Assembly: GCA_018417955.1 (NCBI GenBank)
Contig: JACTVC010000011.1
Coordinates: 1,176,262 to 1,240,261 of the forward strand
Source of the DNA: Laccaria trichodermophora
Taxonomy: Eukaryota; Basidiomycota; Agaricomycetes; Agaricales; Hydnangiaceae
Length of the DNA stretch: 64,000 bases
Direction: 5' to 3'
A program made the position numbers and the translations under genes. The notes beneath the pieces were generated by a model. The model was not told the origin of the DNA and searched no databases. It was given only the letters and a program-made list of their open reading frames with translations. The stretch's first letter is position 1. Each line of letters begins with the position of its first letter. This document shows, piece by piece, positions 21,051 through 32,300 of this stretch.

Positions 21051-22137
21051 ACAGCCATTTAATTCACTCCAATGGGGGATTTTATTCATGCTGTCAGGGC
21101 ATATAAAATTAAATATGTTCTCTCACAGGGCACTCCGACAGGGCATTTTATTCAATGCATTTACAATTAAACATAATAACCCCTCAAGTCAATCAAATTC
21201 TTCATGGAGTCAAAATAGTCAAATTTAAATGCCCATGGTAGTTGACATACTCAGCTGTAAATTCTCTGCCGGAGTGAATCAAATGCCCCACGGGAGTTGA
21301 AATAACCACCCCATTGGAGTCAATCAAATGCTTAACCAGAGTTGACATATTCAATGTCAATAGATGTCATTGATTAATATTATGGACACAGGTAATTTAC
21401 CATTAGAGCAGGTTGGGGTATATACAGCATGCTTTGCTGACCAGCAGCTGTGTGGTAGAGCAAGTAGCTTAGGGCAGAGGTTTACAATTAGCTACTACTG
21501 ATAGAAGCAAACAGTACAACATCAAAGCAGGTAACAGTATTACAGTTGTTCTAGTAAAGATTAGGGAACTATTGGTGTGATGCCGACGGGACACCCAGAA
21601 GGCTGCCGTAGGTAGCTGCCGCGGCAAGAGACGCCGTGCCCGCAAGCCATTTGTAGGCATCCGGCTGGTCCGTTGGTAAAGGGATGTTTTGGAAAGTCCG
21701 GCCGGGACCGGCTGGCCCGTTCATTACAACTCATTGTCACGTCCGGCTACTACGTTTGGTACGTGACGTAGTGACTGATATATGTGCTAGCACCTGCTGT
21801 TCCTGCTCGTGCTTCTCCAATCAACTCCCCGCGCCGGCGTGTCCCTCCACCGCCCATGAAATTGGATGACTTTTGTTGGCGGTATGACCTCTCGGATGGA
21901 ATCAAGGAGAAGCTTCGCAACATACAGATTGCTGGGCCGCATGTTCTTCGCCTTATTTCTGATCCCGATTTTCGAAGTGAAGGGAAATTGTCAATCGGAG
22001 AGCTGGCCTCTGTTCGTGATGTGCAACTCCGCTGGAATCATGACTTCGCAACTCATACTTAGTGTACTTGATACCTGCTTGATGATACTTTGCTCTGACA
22101 ACTGATAATTACAGACAATTTGTACAGTACTTTACAT

Positions 22138-23204
22138 TCAAACATAACCTGTGTGTCGAAAAAATCCCCATGTCATCTCTGGGGTGATCTCTTCACAGGC
22201 TTTGTATAACTCGTAGTAATGGGACTTGTACGTAAAGAATGACAGCCCACAACGACGGAGGTGAGATTTGATGACTGAGAAAGCCAGTTCAATTGGCTGA
22301 TAATCAGGAGAGTACGGCGGGAGGTATTCAATTATACAGCCTGTCATGTCTATCATGACAGGTACAATGGAATGTGATTGTTGACTTACCGTAACTGTGT
22401 ACCAGGGCTGTGACCTCCTCAGAATGATGGATTTTGGCATTATCGAGAAGAAGGACGCTGCGAGGACCAGGGAATGGGGTCGTGAGGGGAAGCTGAGAGA
22501 AAAATTAGTTATTGTATCACTAAACTGCATTCAAGATCACGTACCACATCATCACAGAGGTATTCAAGGAACGTGTCATGTCTCAAAGAGCCCTCAATGA
22601 CTCTTGACACGATGATTCCCTCATCTAGAGCCAGGGCAGCAATCATGGAATATCTGCGTCTCCGAACAAAAGGGTCATGTTGTTCAACCCGTTTCCCAAC
22701 AGGGGCCCTACCCCACAACCGAGTGTACGTGCGATCATCTTTTGATACCTCATCAATCGGAAGCAGGTAATTTGGAGGGTATTGACCGATGCGACGGATA
22801 AAATCGGCATGTAGGAAGGGGTCCCTTTCAGCAGCCATCTTTTGGACATGTTTGACATTGAGCCCAGCACGTTCAAGTGTCCGATGAAGGGTAGTGAGTG
22901 ACACAGAGAGCTCGCGATGTTTTTCTAGTCGTCGTGAATATTCATCTAAGAAGAGGGTGGGCTTATGTCGTGCTAGTCGCAGCAGATAATCACAGTCCCT
23001 TCTAGCGAGTGTCCTAGGCCGGCCACGGCCAATAGCTTCCGCTTTAGCGACGCTTCCAGTGTGTAGTTTTCGGTGACGAGCGCGGTATAAAGTGCGGACG
23101 GAGAAGCCTGTAATTGCAGCGATGTCGTAGACAGTATCACGTCCACGGTCCACGAGTCGCAGCGCTGCTTCTTTCAGATCATCACTGATCTTTCGATAGA
23201 CCAT
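22138..23204 (-). CDS. DD34E transposase, Tc1/mariner-IS630 superfamily
   Basis: Three exons on the minus strand (23204-22545, 22492-22390, 22340-22138) join in frame into 321 residues. The N-terminus is a helix-turn-helix (YDIAAITGFSVRTLYRARH) with a basic GRGRPRTLARRD linker. The catalytic triad is visible: Asp in LLPIDEVSKDD, Asp in VLLLDNAKIHHS and Glu in SPDYQPIELAF. Exactly 34 residues lie between the second Asp and the Glu, the DD34E spacing. No stop or frameshift is present, so this copy may still be active. It converges on the accessory gene and starts 112 bp inside the right inverted repeat. Confidence 0.88.
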
Positions 23205-23315
23205 AGATGAGTGGCGGAAGGAGTTTCCGACGACAAAGCTTCGTGGAGGTGCGCAAGAGGTGCTGAAAGAGGACGTGTGACATTATGTCACGCACGCGGC
23301 TCACAAAGGTCAGCT

Positions 23316-23363
23316 ATTTGAAACTTATTTATTTCTAAACGTCATCATTATTGAAAATCGCTA
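23316..23363 (-). repeat. Right terminal inverted repeat, Tc1/mariner-like element
   Basis: Reverse complement of the left end with three differences in the 46-bp core. It is followed by TA, 123 bp upstream of the alpha/beta hydrolase start codon. Confidence 0.85.
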
Positions 23364-23487
23364 TAAATTTGGCCATGACGTGTTTGAGCACATGTTACAA
23401 CACGTGACGAGATATTTTTGTCACTGCCGCCGACAACTCGAGGCGGCCACCAGCGTTATCAATTACTACTCTACAACAACGACTACG

Positions 23488-24827
23488 ATGGTGTCAAGTA
23501 GTCCTTACCAATGTCTGACCCTCTCGCTGCTCATCATTCCACCGCTCCTGCTAACCACCTACTTCCTTGCCGCATTTCCCAACCCCCCGGAGCCGACCTT
23601 CCTGCACACATCGCTTGCAAGCCTCCCAGCGACTTCAAAGTCCTGGTCAATCTATCCTGAAAACTACTACCCAGGGGGAGGGTACGCCACGTTCCCCTAC
23701 GGCAGGGTGTGTACCGCGCATAGATTCGCTCATCGCGTGCTGACACGTCCTGAAGGTCAGATACTGGGTAATGGGCCCTGAGACGGGCGAGAAGGTGTGC
23801 GCCGTCGACGTGTTTGCGCGCATATAGTCTGATAAGCTCCACACAGGTGGTTCTCATACACGGACTGTCGATTCCCGCTATCATATGGAAGGAAATCGCG
23901 CCAAAGCTGGCGTCGCGTGGCTATCGAGTACTGCTTTACGGTGTGTGGCACCACTAGCACCGCGTGAATTCCCTCTCATTCTATTAGATCTATATGGACG
24001 TGGATACTCCGACGCGCCGCAGATGACCTACGACCCTAATCTGTACACTATCCAACTCGCACTCCTCATGCAACACCTGCGGTGGGACAAGGCCGCGATC
24101 GTCGGGGTGTCCATGGGCGGAGGCATTGCGGCAGCTTTCACGGCGCAATTCCCTCACCTTGTCAACGACGAGGTCGTTCTCATCGCCTCTGCAGGGTTGA
24201 TGGAGACTAGCGACATTTCACGCACGGCAAAGTTCATGTCGTCACCACTCATACAAACTCTTGCTTCGAGCACGCCAGTCCGAGTGCGTTCCTCTTTTAT
24301 TGTAGTTTGCCTCAACTCATCCTAGTATTCAGAAATACCTTCAACGTCTTACCAACAGCACAAGAGGGGCCGAGTCAAATCCTCTTACGGAGGTGCGTGG
24401 TTACCTTGTCCTAATTTGACTTGAACTAACATCTCTATTCTAGATCGTGAGACTGCAATCAGCCCACCTACCAGGCTACAACGCCGCTCTTTCCTCTTCC
24501 CTGCGCGACGGTCCCATACGTGGGCAGGCCGCTGCTTTCTCATCCGATGGGTTCAAAGGCAGACGCGTCTTACTCATTCACGTGCGTTTTCCGCTCTATC
24601 ACCCTTCTTTATCTCATACGCTTTTCATTATTATGTAGGGTACAGAAGACGTGACCGTCCACCCGAAATACGCACCCCTCATCCTAAGCATGCTACCATC
24701 TGATACCCGCGCCCGCTCAAAATTAATTAGTGTCGATGGCGCTGGCCACGATCTGACAGTCAGCCATTCTGCCCTGGTCGCGGACTCGCTCGTGGCATTT
24801 TTGGAAGGCAAGGAAACGGAAATATAG
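23488..24827 (+). CDS. Alpha/beta hydrolase with N-terminal membrane anchor
   Basis: Seven exons (23488-23706, 23756-23794, 23847-23940, 23988-24283, 24326-24394, 24444-24581, 24639-24827) give 347 residues. Residues ~8-30 form one hydrophobic membrane segment (CLTLSLLIIPPLLLTTYFLA). The hydrolase fold follows: VVLIHGLSIP with the oxyanion HG, DLYGRGYSD, and the nucleophile elbow GVSMGGG. The acid is probably Asp in HGTEDVTVHP and the base His in DGAGHDLTVS. The size and anchor resemble ABHD6-like monoacylglycerol lipases, but the substrate cannot be told. Exon 5 was taken from 24326 because that acceptor keeps the frame. The mobile element immediately upstream leaves only 124 bp for a promoter. 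Confidence 0.8.
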
Positions 24828-25912
24828 TATTCCCCCCACTCCCTATTAAAATTTATTTGGTTCTGCGCTTGTTGTATGTACCACCACCACCAGCACTTTT
24901 CTCTTTCCTCCACATTTTACTGCACTCGCCACTGTTACCATTAATAGACTATCGGATGTGGATTGGAATTTTCCCATGTTTTACTTACTACTTCCTTCTG
25001 CGCTCCCTCCCTCCTTCTCAGACTTCCCGCCTTGTTCATCCGTCATCTATGCATTCCATTCATCATTCATACCTTACTTGTTGCCACCACCATTACCATT
25101 ACCACCAGACCACCCACCATCTCGCGACAAAAACGATGTGTTTCCACAGAATTCCCGACGATACATACAGTATACCTTGGCTTCCTGCCTACTAGTACAA
25201 ACCCACCATATGTTGCTTATCTAACTCTATTATTATCAAAGTTGGCACACGTGCCAGTTTTGCATCTTCCGAGTTCTGTCTTCTACAATAACGCAGCGCG
25301 GCAAGCCGCATGGTCCGCTACGGTCTATTTTAATTGAATGTTAAATTATACATTCACTTAGCTCATCTTCTTTTTTTTTTAATGGAGGTAACAGCACAGT
25401 ATGGCCGTTTCGTCTCCCAGTCATTGATCTTTCATCTTACTTTACTTTTGTGCCACGATGCCTCATAAGATTTTCCTTCTAACTAATGGTTTCAAAGTCT
25501 TATGTGGTCATCATACAGATTCCAGGTACGATTCCTTTAAAGGTGAGCTAGTAAGCGACAACCACACAAGGTGTATCGACTGTCCATTGGAGCAAACACA
25601 TCCGCCAATCATTGAAACCCCATTGTTCAGATGCATATGTTAACCAATAGAAGGTGAGTGTCATTGCAGCTTACTTCTTAACGCTAAATTAAAGTTCTCT
25701 TCTCAGTCGTCAATCAGAAGAATGGCTCGTCAGCATCTCGACCTTTCAAGGACCTTCATGGATCAACCAGAAAATATAATCAAAGCAGAACAAGATGTAC
25801 GATCCTTGCTCGATTTTCAACCTGTATCATGCATTTGCTTTTAGCTGTGGCCGATGTATCCCGATCTGTTTTTGACCGGCGACGATAGAGCAAAGTGATG
25901 AAAGGCTTTAGC
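24828..25912. other. Region between hydrolase and Ty3 element
   Basis: About 1.1 kb. The first half is pyrimidine-rich 3' flank of the hydrolase. At 25458 a short frame begins (MPHKIFLLTNGFKVLCGHHT, 61 codons), followed by possible intron signals and another short open stretch near 25715-25800 (SSIRRMARQHLDLSR). These could be exons of a small unknown gene cut by the Ty3 insertion, but I recognise no family. Confidence 0.35.
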
Positions 25913-25917
25913 GAATG

Positions 25918-26264
25918 TGTAACATACGTGACACTCCTGCCCGACATCCGTACCAAGCCTCACGCCCACGCGCTCGTTAACCCCTCTCTGTACGCTTACG
26001 CGTCTTACTCTCCTTGGACATTTCACCTAGCTTGCTTATCCATCCCATTCACCATGTGCTCCCCCATCTTCCAACCTTAGTCACTGTCTCCTATTCCATA
26101 CCCCGTGACCCTCTACCTACCGTATATAAAGACCCCCGTGTATCTCAGTAGAACCCCCAGTGAATACAGAGCTTACCACAGTCTTTCGTGTTCGCTACCC
26201 AAACTTCCGTGTGCCTATTCTAACCCCAGTTACCTCTCGTCACTGCGGTCACAGAATCGTCACA
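25918..26264 (+). repeat. Left LTR of Ty3 element
   Basis: TG...CA boundaries, with 5'-flanking target duplication GAATG. Confidence 0.95.
26123..26130 (+). promoter_or_regulatory. TATA box in the left LTR
   Basis: TATATAAA about 275 bp before the gag-pol start. The same site recurs at 35342 in the right LTR. It is the likely core promoter for the genomic transcript. Confidence 0.65.
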
Positions 26265-26398
26265 TATTTTTGACTAAACCCAGCTCTACAAAACCAACTC
26301 GTCTCGTCTCTTTTCCATCGCCTGTCTTCTGGACCCCTTCGGTCTGATCAACCGAACCCCCGTTACTGGCGACCAATACCCCTTCCATTTTATTTTCT

Positions 26399-29300
26399 AT
26401 GTCTACTACTCGTTCCCAGACTCGAGCGCGCGCACCGCGTTCTGGAATAGCTACCCAGAACAGTACGTCCGCCAACCCTAATTTTGTCACTAACGTTATC
26501 GGTTCACAGATATCCCAGGAGAGCTTGCCAACGGCGGCCTCCACGGGCTCTACCCCCTTGGTAGACACTCAGGAGAAACCTCCTCGCTCGTACAGCGAGG
26601 TGGCGGCCTCCAGACCTTCCTCGCCGGTTTTAACCAGCGAGGAAGGAACGCCTCGGCGTCTTCCTCTGAAAGCCCAAGTGTTGAACACAACGGCCAAAGA
26701 GCGTATCCCAGCTCCGGCTGGCGTCACTTTCGGGAACGACATTATCGTTCCCGATCGTGAATCTGATTTATCAGAGCCAAGTGAACCAAGTGATCGAGAT
26801 TCTAACCTCAATCCCTGGATTAAAGTGGTACCTAGGCGTGTTCGTAGCCTAGATTCCCTTAACAATGCCAAAGTAAATAAAAATTTTACTACTGTCAATA
26901 AGAACGACAACAGTGTGATAACAGACAAAGAAACTGTAATCAACAGAGCCGAAGAACGGCTCACGGCAGCGCAGAAAAAGCAAATCTCGCGCCGATATGA
27001 GAAAATCCAGGAAAAGCCGCGCCGAAGGGCAGACTCCTCCTCCTCTCGCGGTGAGGGCCCCTCCCTTCCGAAGGGTAAAAACATTGATCCCCGGAATTGG
27101 GGCGCAGCTCATCTAGACGATGAAGATCTAGATATTGACGCGCAGCGTGCGGCTCTTGAGTCCTTCAAAGAACCTCACAGAGAAACCCCTGTGAGATTGG
27201 GTTCTGAGGATGAAGACCATGCACCTAAGCAAACGACTCACAAGAGAAAGAAAAAACCCTCCAAGGTTTCTAAGGATCGTAGGGAGCCAACCCCTATGGC
27301 AGATTTAACGGAACGACACATTTCCAAAGTAAATGACCGGCGGACCGAGCGTCTTGAAAAAGTTACGCGTAACGCAGATAGTCGACCAGTTAACCAAATC
27401 GCTCCTGAAAGTTACCTGGGTCGAGCACTTGACAACGTGGACAGACGATCCCGTCGTCGTCAAAAAAAGCATGACACAGATTCGTCGGACTCGTCAGAAT
27501 CCAGCCCATCCTCCTCGAGTGAGTCCAGCGACGAGGAAAGCTCTAGCTCCGACAGTTCGCAAGACAAACCTCGAGCTAAAAAGCGCGCTAAGCGAAAATC
27601 ACACCGCAAACATAAGCGATCTAAATCCAGATCGCGTAAGTCTGGATTAAAGCCTATCCCACCCAAAGAATATGATGGTGCGGCAGATGCACGCACCTAT
27701 CATCGCTTTGTCACAGAAGGAACGGAGTACGTCACCACTGGCAAAGTTCGTAAGAATAAACAAGTCTTCGTCCTTTCGTATTATTTGAAAGGAAAAGCTT
27801 ACGATTATTACACCCAAAAAGTCTCAATGAATTATCGTGACTGGTCCTTACGAGACTTCTTTGAACAGATGTTTAACTATTGCTTCCCGGTGAATTACCG
27901 GATGGCACAAAGGCAAAAATTAAAAAAATGTTTCCAAAACGATAAAGCTGTGTCAGAATACACTTACGAACTGGAGGAACTCTTCAACATGATTGGAGTG
28001 ATCGACGACCGGGAAAAAGTTATTAAACTTTGGAACGGACTTCGCAGTTCCATCCAGAGAGCGCTCTGGCGAGACGGATATAACCCCGAAATCTCTGATT
28101 GGGAAGATGTTCGGAACGGAGCGGAAACCATCGAGATTTCTGAATCAGTACCTGACCCACAGAGAAGGGGAAATAACTCAGGGACTCATGGGAGCCACCT
28201 GAACAGTGGGAATTCTCAGAACAAGAGAACTACAGAGCATAGAAATTCGGGAACCCTGAATAACTTCCAGAAGGGAAATTCCCAAGCGCCGTCGGGACAA
28301 AGAAACAATAGTTCTCAGAGGGGAACCAACAGGTTCCAGTCCCAACAGCCGCGAGGAAACTCCCATCAAAATCATTCATCCCGTAAAACGGAGTGGAAGA
28401 ACTCTAAACCTGGTAATTCCCAGCGTGAAAATACCACACCCAGATTAAGCGACAAAGAAAAGGCAGAATTACTCGCCTCGGGATCTTGCTTCCGTTGCAA
28501 AAAACCAGGACACATGTCCCGAAACTGCCCACTGGGAAATTCTGTCAAATCCAGTGGTAATAACAATAAACCACCAGGACTCACTAATTACAACATTGAG
28601 CTTGAGCCTGAAGTTCTTGAATCGGACGAGGCCGAGGCCATCGATTCGCTAGAACTTGGTGCAATTAGTTGGCTGAGCTCAGATTTAACGGAGTGGATAG
28701 GAAATGAACCTTCGTGGATGGTCAATGACCCGAATTTGCCCAGGCGAACGTCGCTCGGGGATGCCTTAGCTCTAACGTCAGAGTACGTACTTGATATAAT
28801 GCAGCCTTACCCAGGTGATAGTAGCGCATTGGGCAATAATGGCATCCGCCAGCGCTTTAGCGTCAATCGCACCAGCAACCCAAGCTGGTACCGTATCGTA
28901 GACCATTTAACAAAAGGCGTTTGTGTGGTACCTACCTCCAAGTTAGAAAATGAGTATTTTCGGCTTGGCGAATGGTACTCACGTCGGCAGTCGCGTCGAA
29001 TTAAAAAACTCGCGAAGCTGGATCGAAAGTGGACAATGGGTGATGCTTATAGCGATAATGCCATGCACGTTCTATGCAGTGGAATCTCAACACTATACCC
29101 CTCCAGTGACGCGGACATGGATCCCGAAGCACGATTCTTTGTGACTCACGGCAACGACATTAACGAATATGTCATCTACGATGAGGAATTTGGTGATGAC
29201 AATGCACTCCGAATTGATAAATCAATCTTAGCCAATGCTCACTTTGATTTAGCCAATTGGTACTGCGCTAGACGTTACCCAAAAATCCCATTTAACCTGG

Positions 29301-32300
29301 ATGACATTGACTTGGACACATCCCTATTTGAACAACTAATGGGAAATGATGAGCCTCATCTGTGCCATTTTAGCGGTTTAGAATCAGAAGATGGCCTACC
29401 TGATTTACAATCCGTCTCTGATTCAGACTGGGACGACGAAAACATGTCCATTCCCAATCTAGACACCCAGAGCTCGTCTGATGCCAACACAGAGTCAGAT
29501 TGGGACGAGCGCATTTATACACCCATGGATGATGTCCTGGGGGAGGCAGTTGAACGGATCCTAGAAGCCTCAGAGCCATATCCCGGTGATGCAAACTTCC
29601 TGCAACACCCTGATAATCGCTTCGACGTTGAACGTATAGCAGATGGACGGTATCGAGTTGACGACCGGCGTCGACAAACCCGTCATTACATACCTCTGGA
29701 GGTAGTTAGACAACCTGACTTCGCACCAGGCAGATGGTACCACGTGCGATGTTCTAGCGTCAGAAACCCGCCCCTAATAGATGATCACAACATTCCTTAT
29801 TTAACTATGGGGAATGTGTTGGAGCGAGAAATCACTCGTACCTTGAGGCGAGGCGCGCCTTATTCCTTTGATAGTGAATTTCATGACGTGCCTCTATCCC
29901 GGAGGTTTTTCGTAGCTATTGACCACCTGCATCAAGACAACTTCATAATCTTAGACCGTCAATGGGGGATAATCACTCACCTCCCACGAGGAATGGCTGA
30001 AATTCCTGTATTCGATCTCTCCTGCTGGTATGAAGACCAACTCATAAACAAACGCGAGAGCCAACTACGCAAAAAAATCAGGAATGCGTGCTACGCACCT
30101 GATAAATACCCCCGAGATCCTGATGACGATGCAGGAAATGGCTCCGCTCCGTGCTTGCTTGGCTCGGATCAACAAGCAGCAGGAACGATCGATCAACAGA
30201 ACGAGAATCTGACCCCATGCCTTGAGCTGAATGGAATACAGGTCCCCCGCGGGACGTACCCTGCTGTTCAGCGGAACGCAGCTGTAACAAAGGATGGCAG
30301 TAGGAAGGTTCCTAGGCCAGTGGTAATCACCGCCAAAATTAACGGCCAACCGGCTAGAGCCCTGCTTGACTCAGGCTCGTTAGGAGACTTCATGTCTTCA
30401 ACTATAGCAGACCAGCTAAAAGTAAAAAAGGACAAGCTCGCCTCACCCCTTGGCCTGCAACTAGCAGTACAAGGATCTCGATCAAGAATTAACTCTGGAA
30501 CAAACGTTGAGTTTGAATATCAGAAGATAAAAGAAAAACGTTACTTCGACATAATCAACCTCTCGAATTACGACCTGATCCTCGGCACGCCGTGGTTATA
30601 TCAGCACCAAGTTTGCATTGGATTTAACCCAGCCCGCGTACTGGTGGGAAGCGACTTGGCATTACCTCTGGATGGGATATCAGTCACTTCAGTTGCTTCG
30701 CGTGCAGTCGCAATCGAACAAATTGAGATTGACCGTGCGCGGAAGCTTCTCCTCGAACACGCGGATCCCCTATGCAAAGAAGCAGGTGAAACTGAGCTCC
30801 CACCTCTACGTATAATCAACCACACAATACCTCTGATTGATGAAGATAAATTCTATCCCTGGCGCCCCTCCAGATGCCCTGAAGCCCTAAGGTCCCAGTG
30901 GCTAGAAAAGAAGAATGCCTATCTGAAAACGGGGCGATGGGAGATTACAAATGCTTCCAACACCATTCCTATGTTACTAGTGGTCAAACCACGGAAACCA
31001 GGAGACCCACCTTTGTTGAGAACAGTGTACGACTTACGTGCACGTAATGACAACACTCGAAAAATGACCTCACCACTTCCAGACCCAGAAGGGATTCTGA
31101 GAAGAGCGGCCAGGCATCCTTTTAGGTCTATGATGGACGGCAAGGACGCGTACGAACAGATTCGTATCACGCCCGAACACGTTCACCGTACCGCGACCAC
31201 AACACCTGATGGTAATATGATCAGCCACGTAATTCAGCAGGGGGATTGTAACGCCCCAGCAACGTACCAGGCGCTTATGAACCAATTATTCTCGCCCTAC
31301 ATTGGCCAGTTTATGGATGTATATCTAGACGATATTATAATCTATTCGGACTCTGTTAAAGAGCACATAAAACACGTAAAAATCGTAATCGATATACTCA
31401 CCAGAGAGAAGTTATATCTGAGCAAAAAGAAATTGTATTTTCTTTGTCCTGAAATGAAAATATTGGGACGCGTCGTTAGCGATAACGGCATCAGGATGGA
31501 CCCTTACAAAGTGGATTCAGTCCTGGCCTGGAAAACCCCAACAAACCGCGATCTTCTGCGCGGATTTTTGGGCTCGGTTGGTTACCTGGCAGAGGACATC
31601 CCAAACGTCAGGATCCCGATGGGTGTGCTCCATGGACTCACTGGAGACACGGTTCCCTTTCGTTGGGGATTCACAGAGCAGCGCGCATTCGAAGACGTGA
31701 AAACACTTGTCCAGGCAGCTCGTGACCACAACCGCGTTCCGTTGGATTACGCGCCAGACGCACCACAAATTTGGATGGTGACAGACGGTTGCTCGACGGG
31801 CGTTGCTGGCCTAGTTAGTCAGGGCAAAGAGTGGAAGGACGCGAGAATTGCAGCCTTCTACTCAGCTAAATTAAATTCCGCGCAGCAGAATTACCCAGTT
31901 CACGAGATTGAAATGCTGGCTGGGGTCGAAACGATGCTACGGCACCGCGACATCCTACAGGGAGTAAGATTTAAGTGGGTCACAGACCATAAAGGTCTGG
32001 AGTACTTACTAAATCAGAAAAATCTCTCTGGCAGGCAAGCGCGCTGGATCGAAAAAATAAGCGAGTTCAACTTCGAGATCGTGTATGTTGCGGGATCGGA
32101 AAACGTCGTAGCTGATGCATTATCGAGGATATATTCAGCTGATAGTCCCGGTACAGTACGAGCAGCAAGCGAGTACACATACTTTGATGTGGTCGACGAC
32201 GTCAACTCAGATCTCGTGGAAACCACGATGCCAGTCTTGGCAGGGCTGGAAGCGCGCGTCGCAGTTCAGCGCCGACCAAGAAAGACGACGCCTGGAGCGG

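Larger units (their letters stand above)
17778..21786. mobile_element. Nested non-coding DNA transposon with ~80-bp inverted ends (MULE- or hAT-like)
   Basis: Flanked by a direct repeat CTAGCAC (17771-17777 and 21787-21793), which interrupts a coding exon exactly. Inverted repeats of about 80 bp run inward from 17787 and 21777. They start CAGTCAC, share GCCGGACGTGACAAT at the same distance from the end, and continue GAACGGGxCAGCCGG. Nine non-matching bases lie outside each CAGTCAC. The 4.0-kb interior has no credible gene and holds two tandem repeat arrays (48 bp and 152 bp). Long inverted ends with a 7-9 bp duplication suit a non-autonomous MULE- or hAT-like element. The superfamily is not settled. 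Confidence 0.75.
16653..22062 (+). pseudogene. Accessory gene of Tc1/mariner-like element, split by a 4-kb insertion
   Basis: Exons 16653-16698, 16754-17148, 17201-17275, 17329-17505 and 17561-17777 join in frame. The last exon is broken by a foreign element at CTAGCAC and resumes at 21787, running to the stop at 22060-22062. Without the insert the product would be about 390 residues. It has an acidic start (MSDSDNDHDEDVNDG) and a ubiquitin-like-looking segment (MTIVFTPLLPP onward). A Cys/His cluster follows (HRCEDRQCGKTPC, then EHIHLTHMHLRTWAAAI), then ENPPNSKMFDP and a proline-rich linker. The C-terminal part (KLDDFCWRYDLSDGIKEKL) looks like a SAM-type helical domain. The Cys/His-LTH-LxxWA pattern recalls proteins that are multicopy in basidiomycetes, of unknown function. 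It is presumably inactive here. Confidence 0.7.
16520..23363. mobile_element. Two-gene Tc1/mariner-like (DD34E) transposon with nested insertion
   Basis: The element is bounded by 48-bp inverted repeats at 16520-16567 and 23316-23363, with 43 of 46 core positions identical in my alignment. A TA dinucleotide lies immediately outside each (16518-16519, 23364-23365), the target-site duplication of Tc1/mariner elements. Just inside each end is a small palindrome built of GTCAC and GTGAC (16595-16609 and 23277-23291), a possible transposase binding site. Two genes converge: an accessory gene (+) and a DD34E transposase (-), with stops 75 bp apart. A 4.0-kb foreign element splits the accessory gene; without it the transposon is about 2.8 kb. 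I know of no description of this two-gene form but could not search. Confidence 0.8.
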
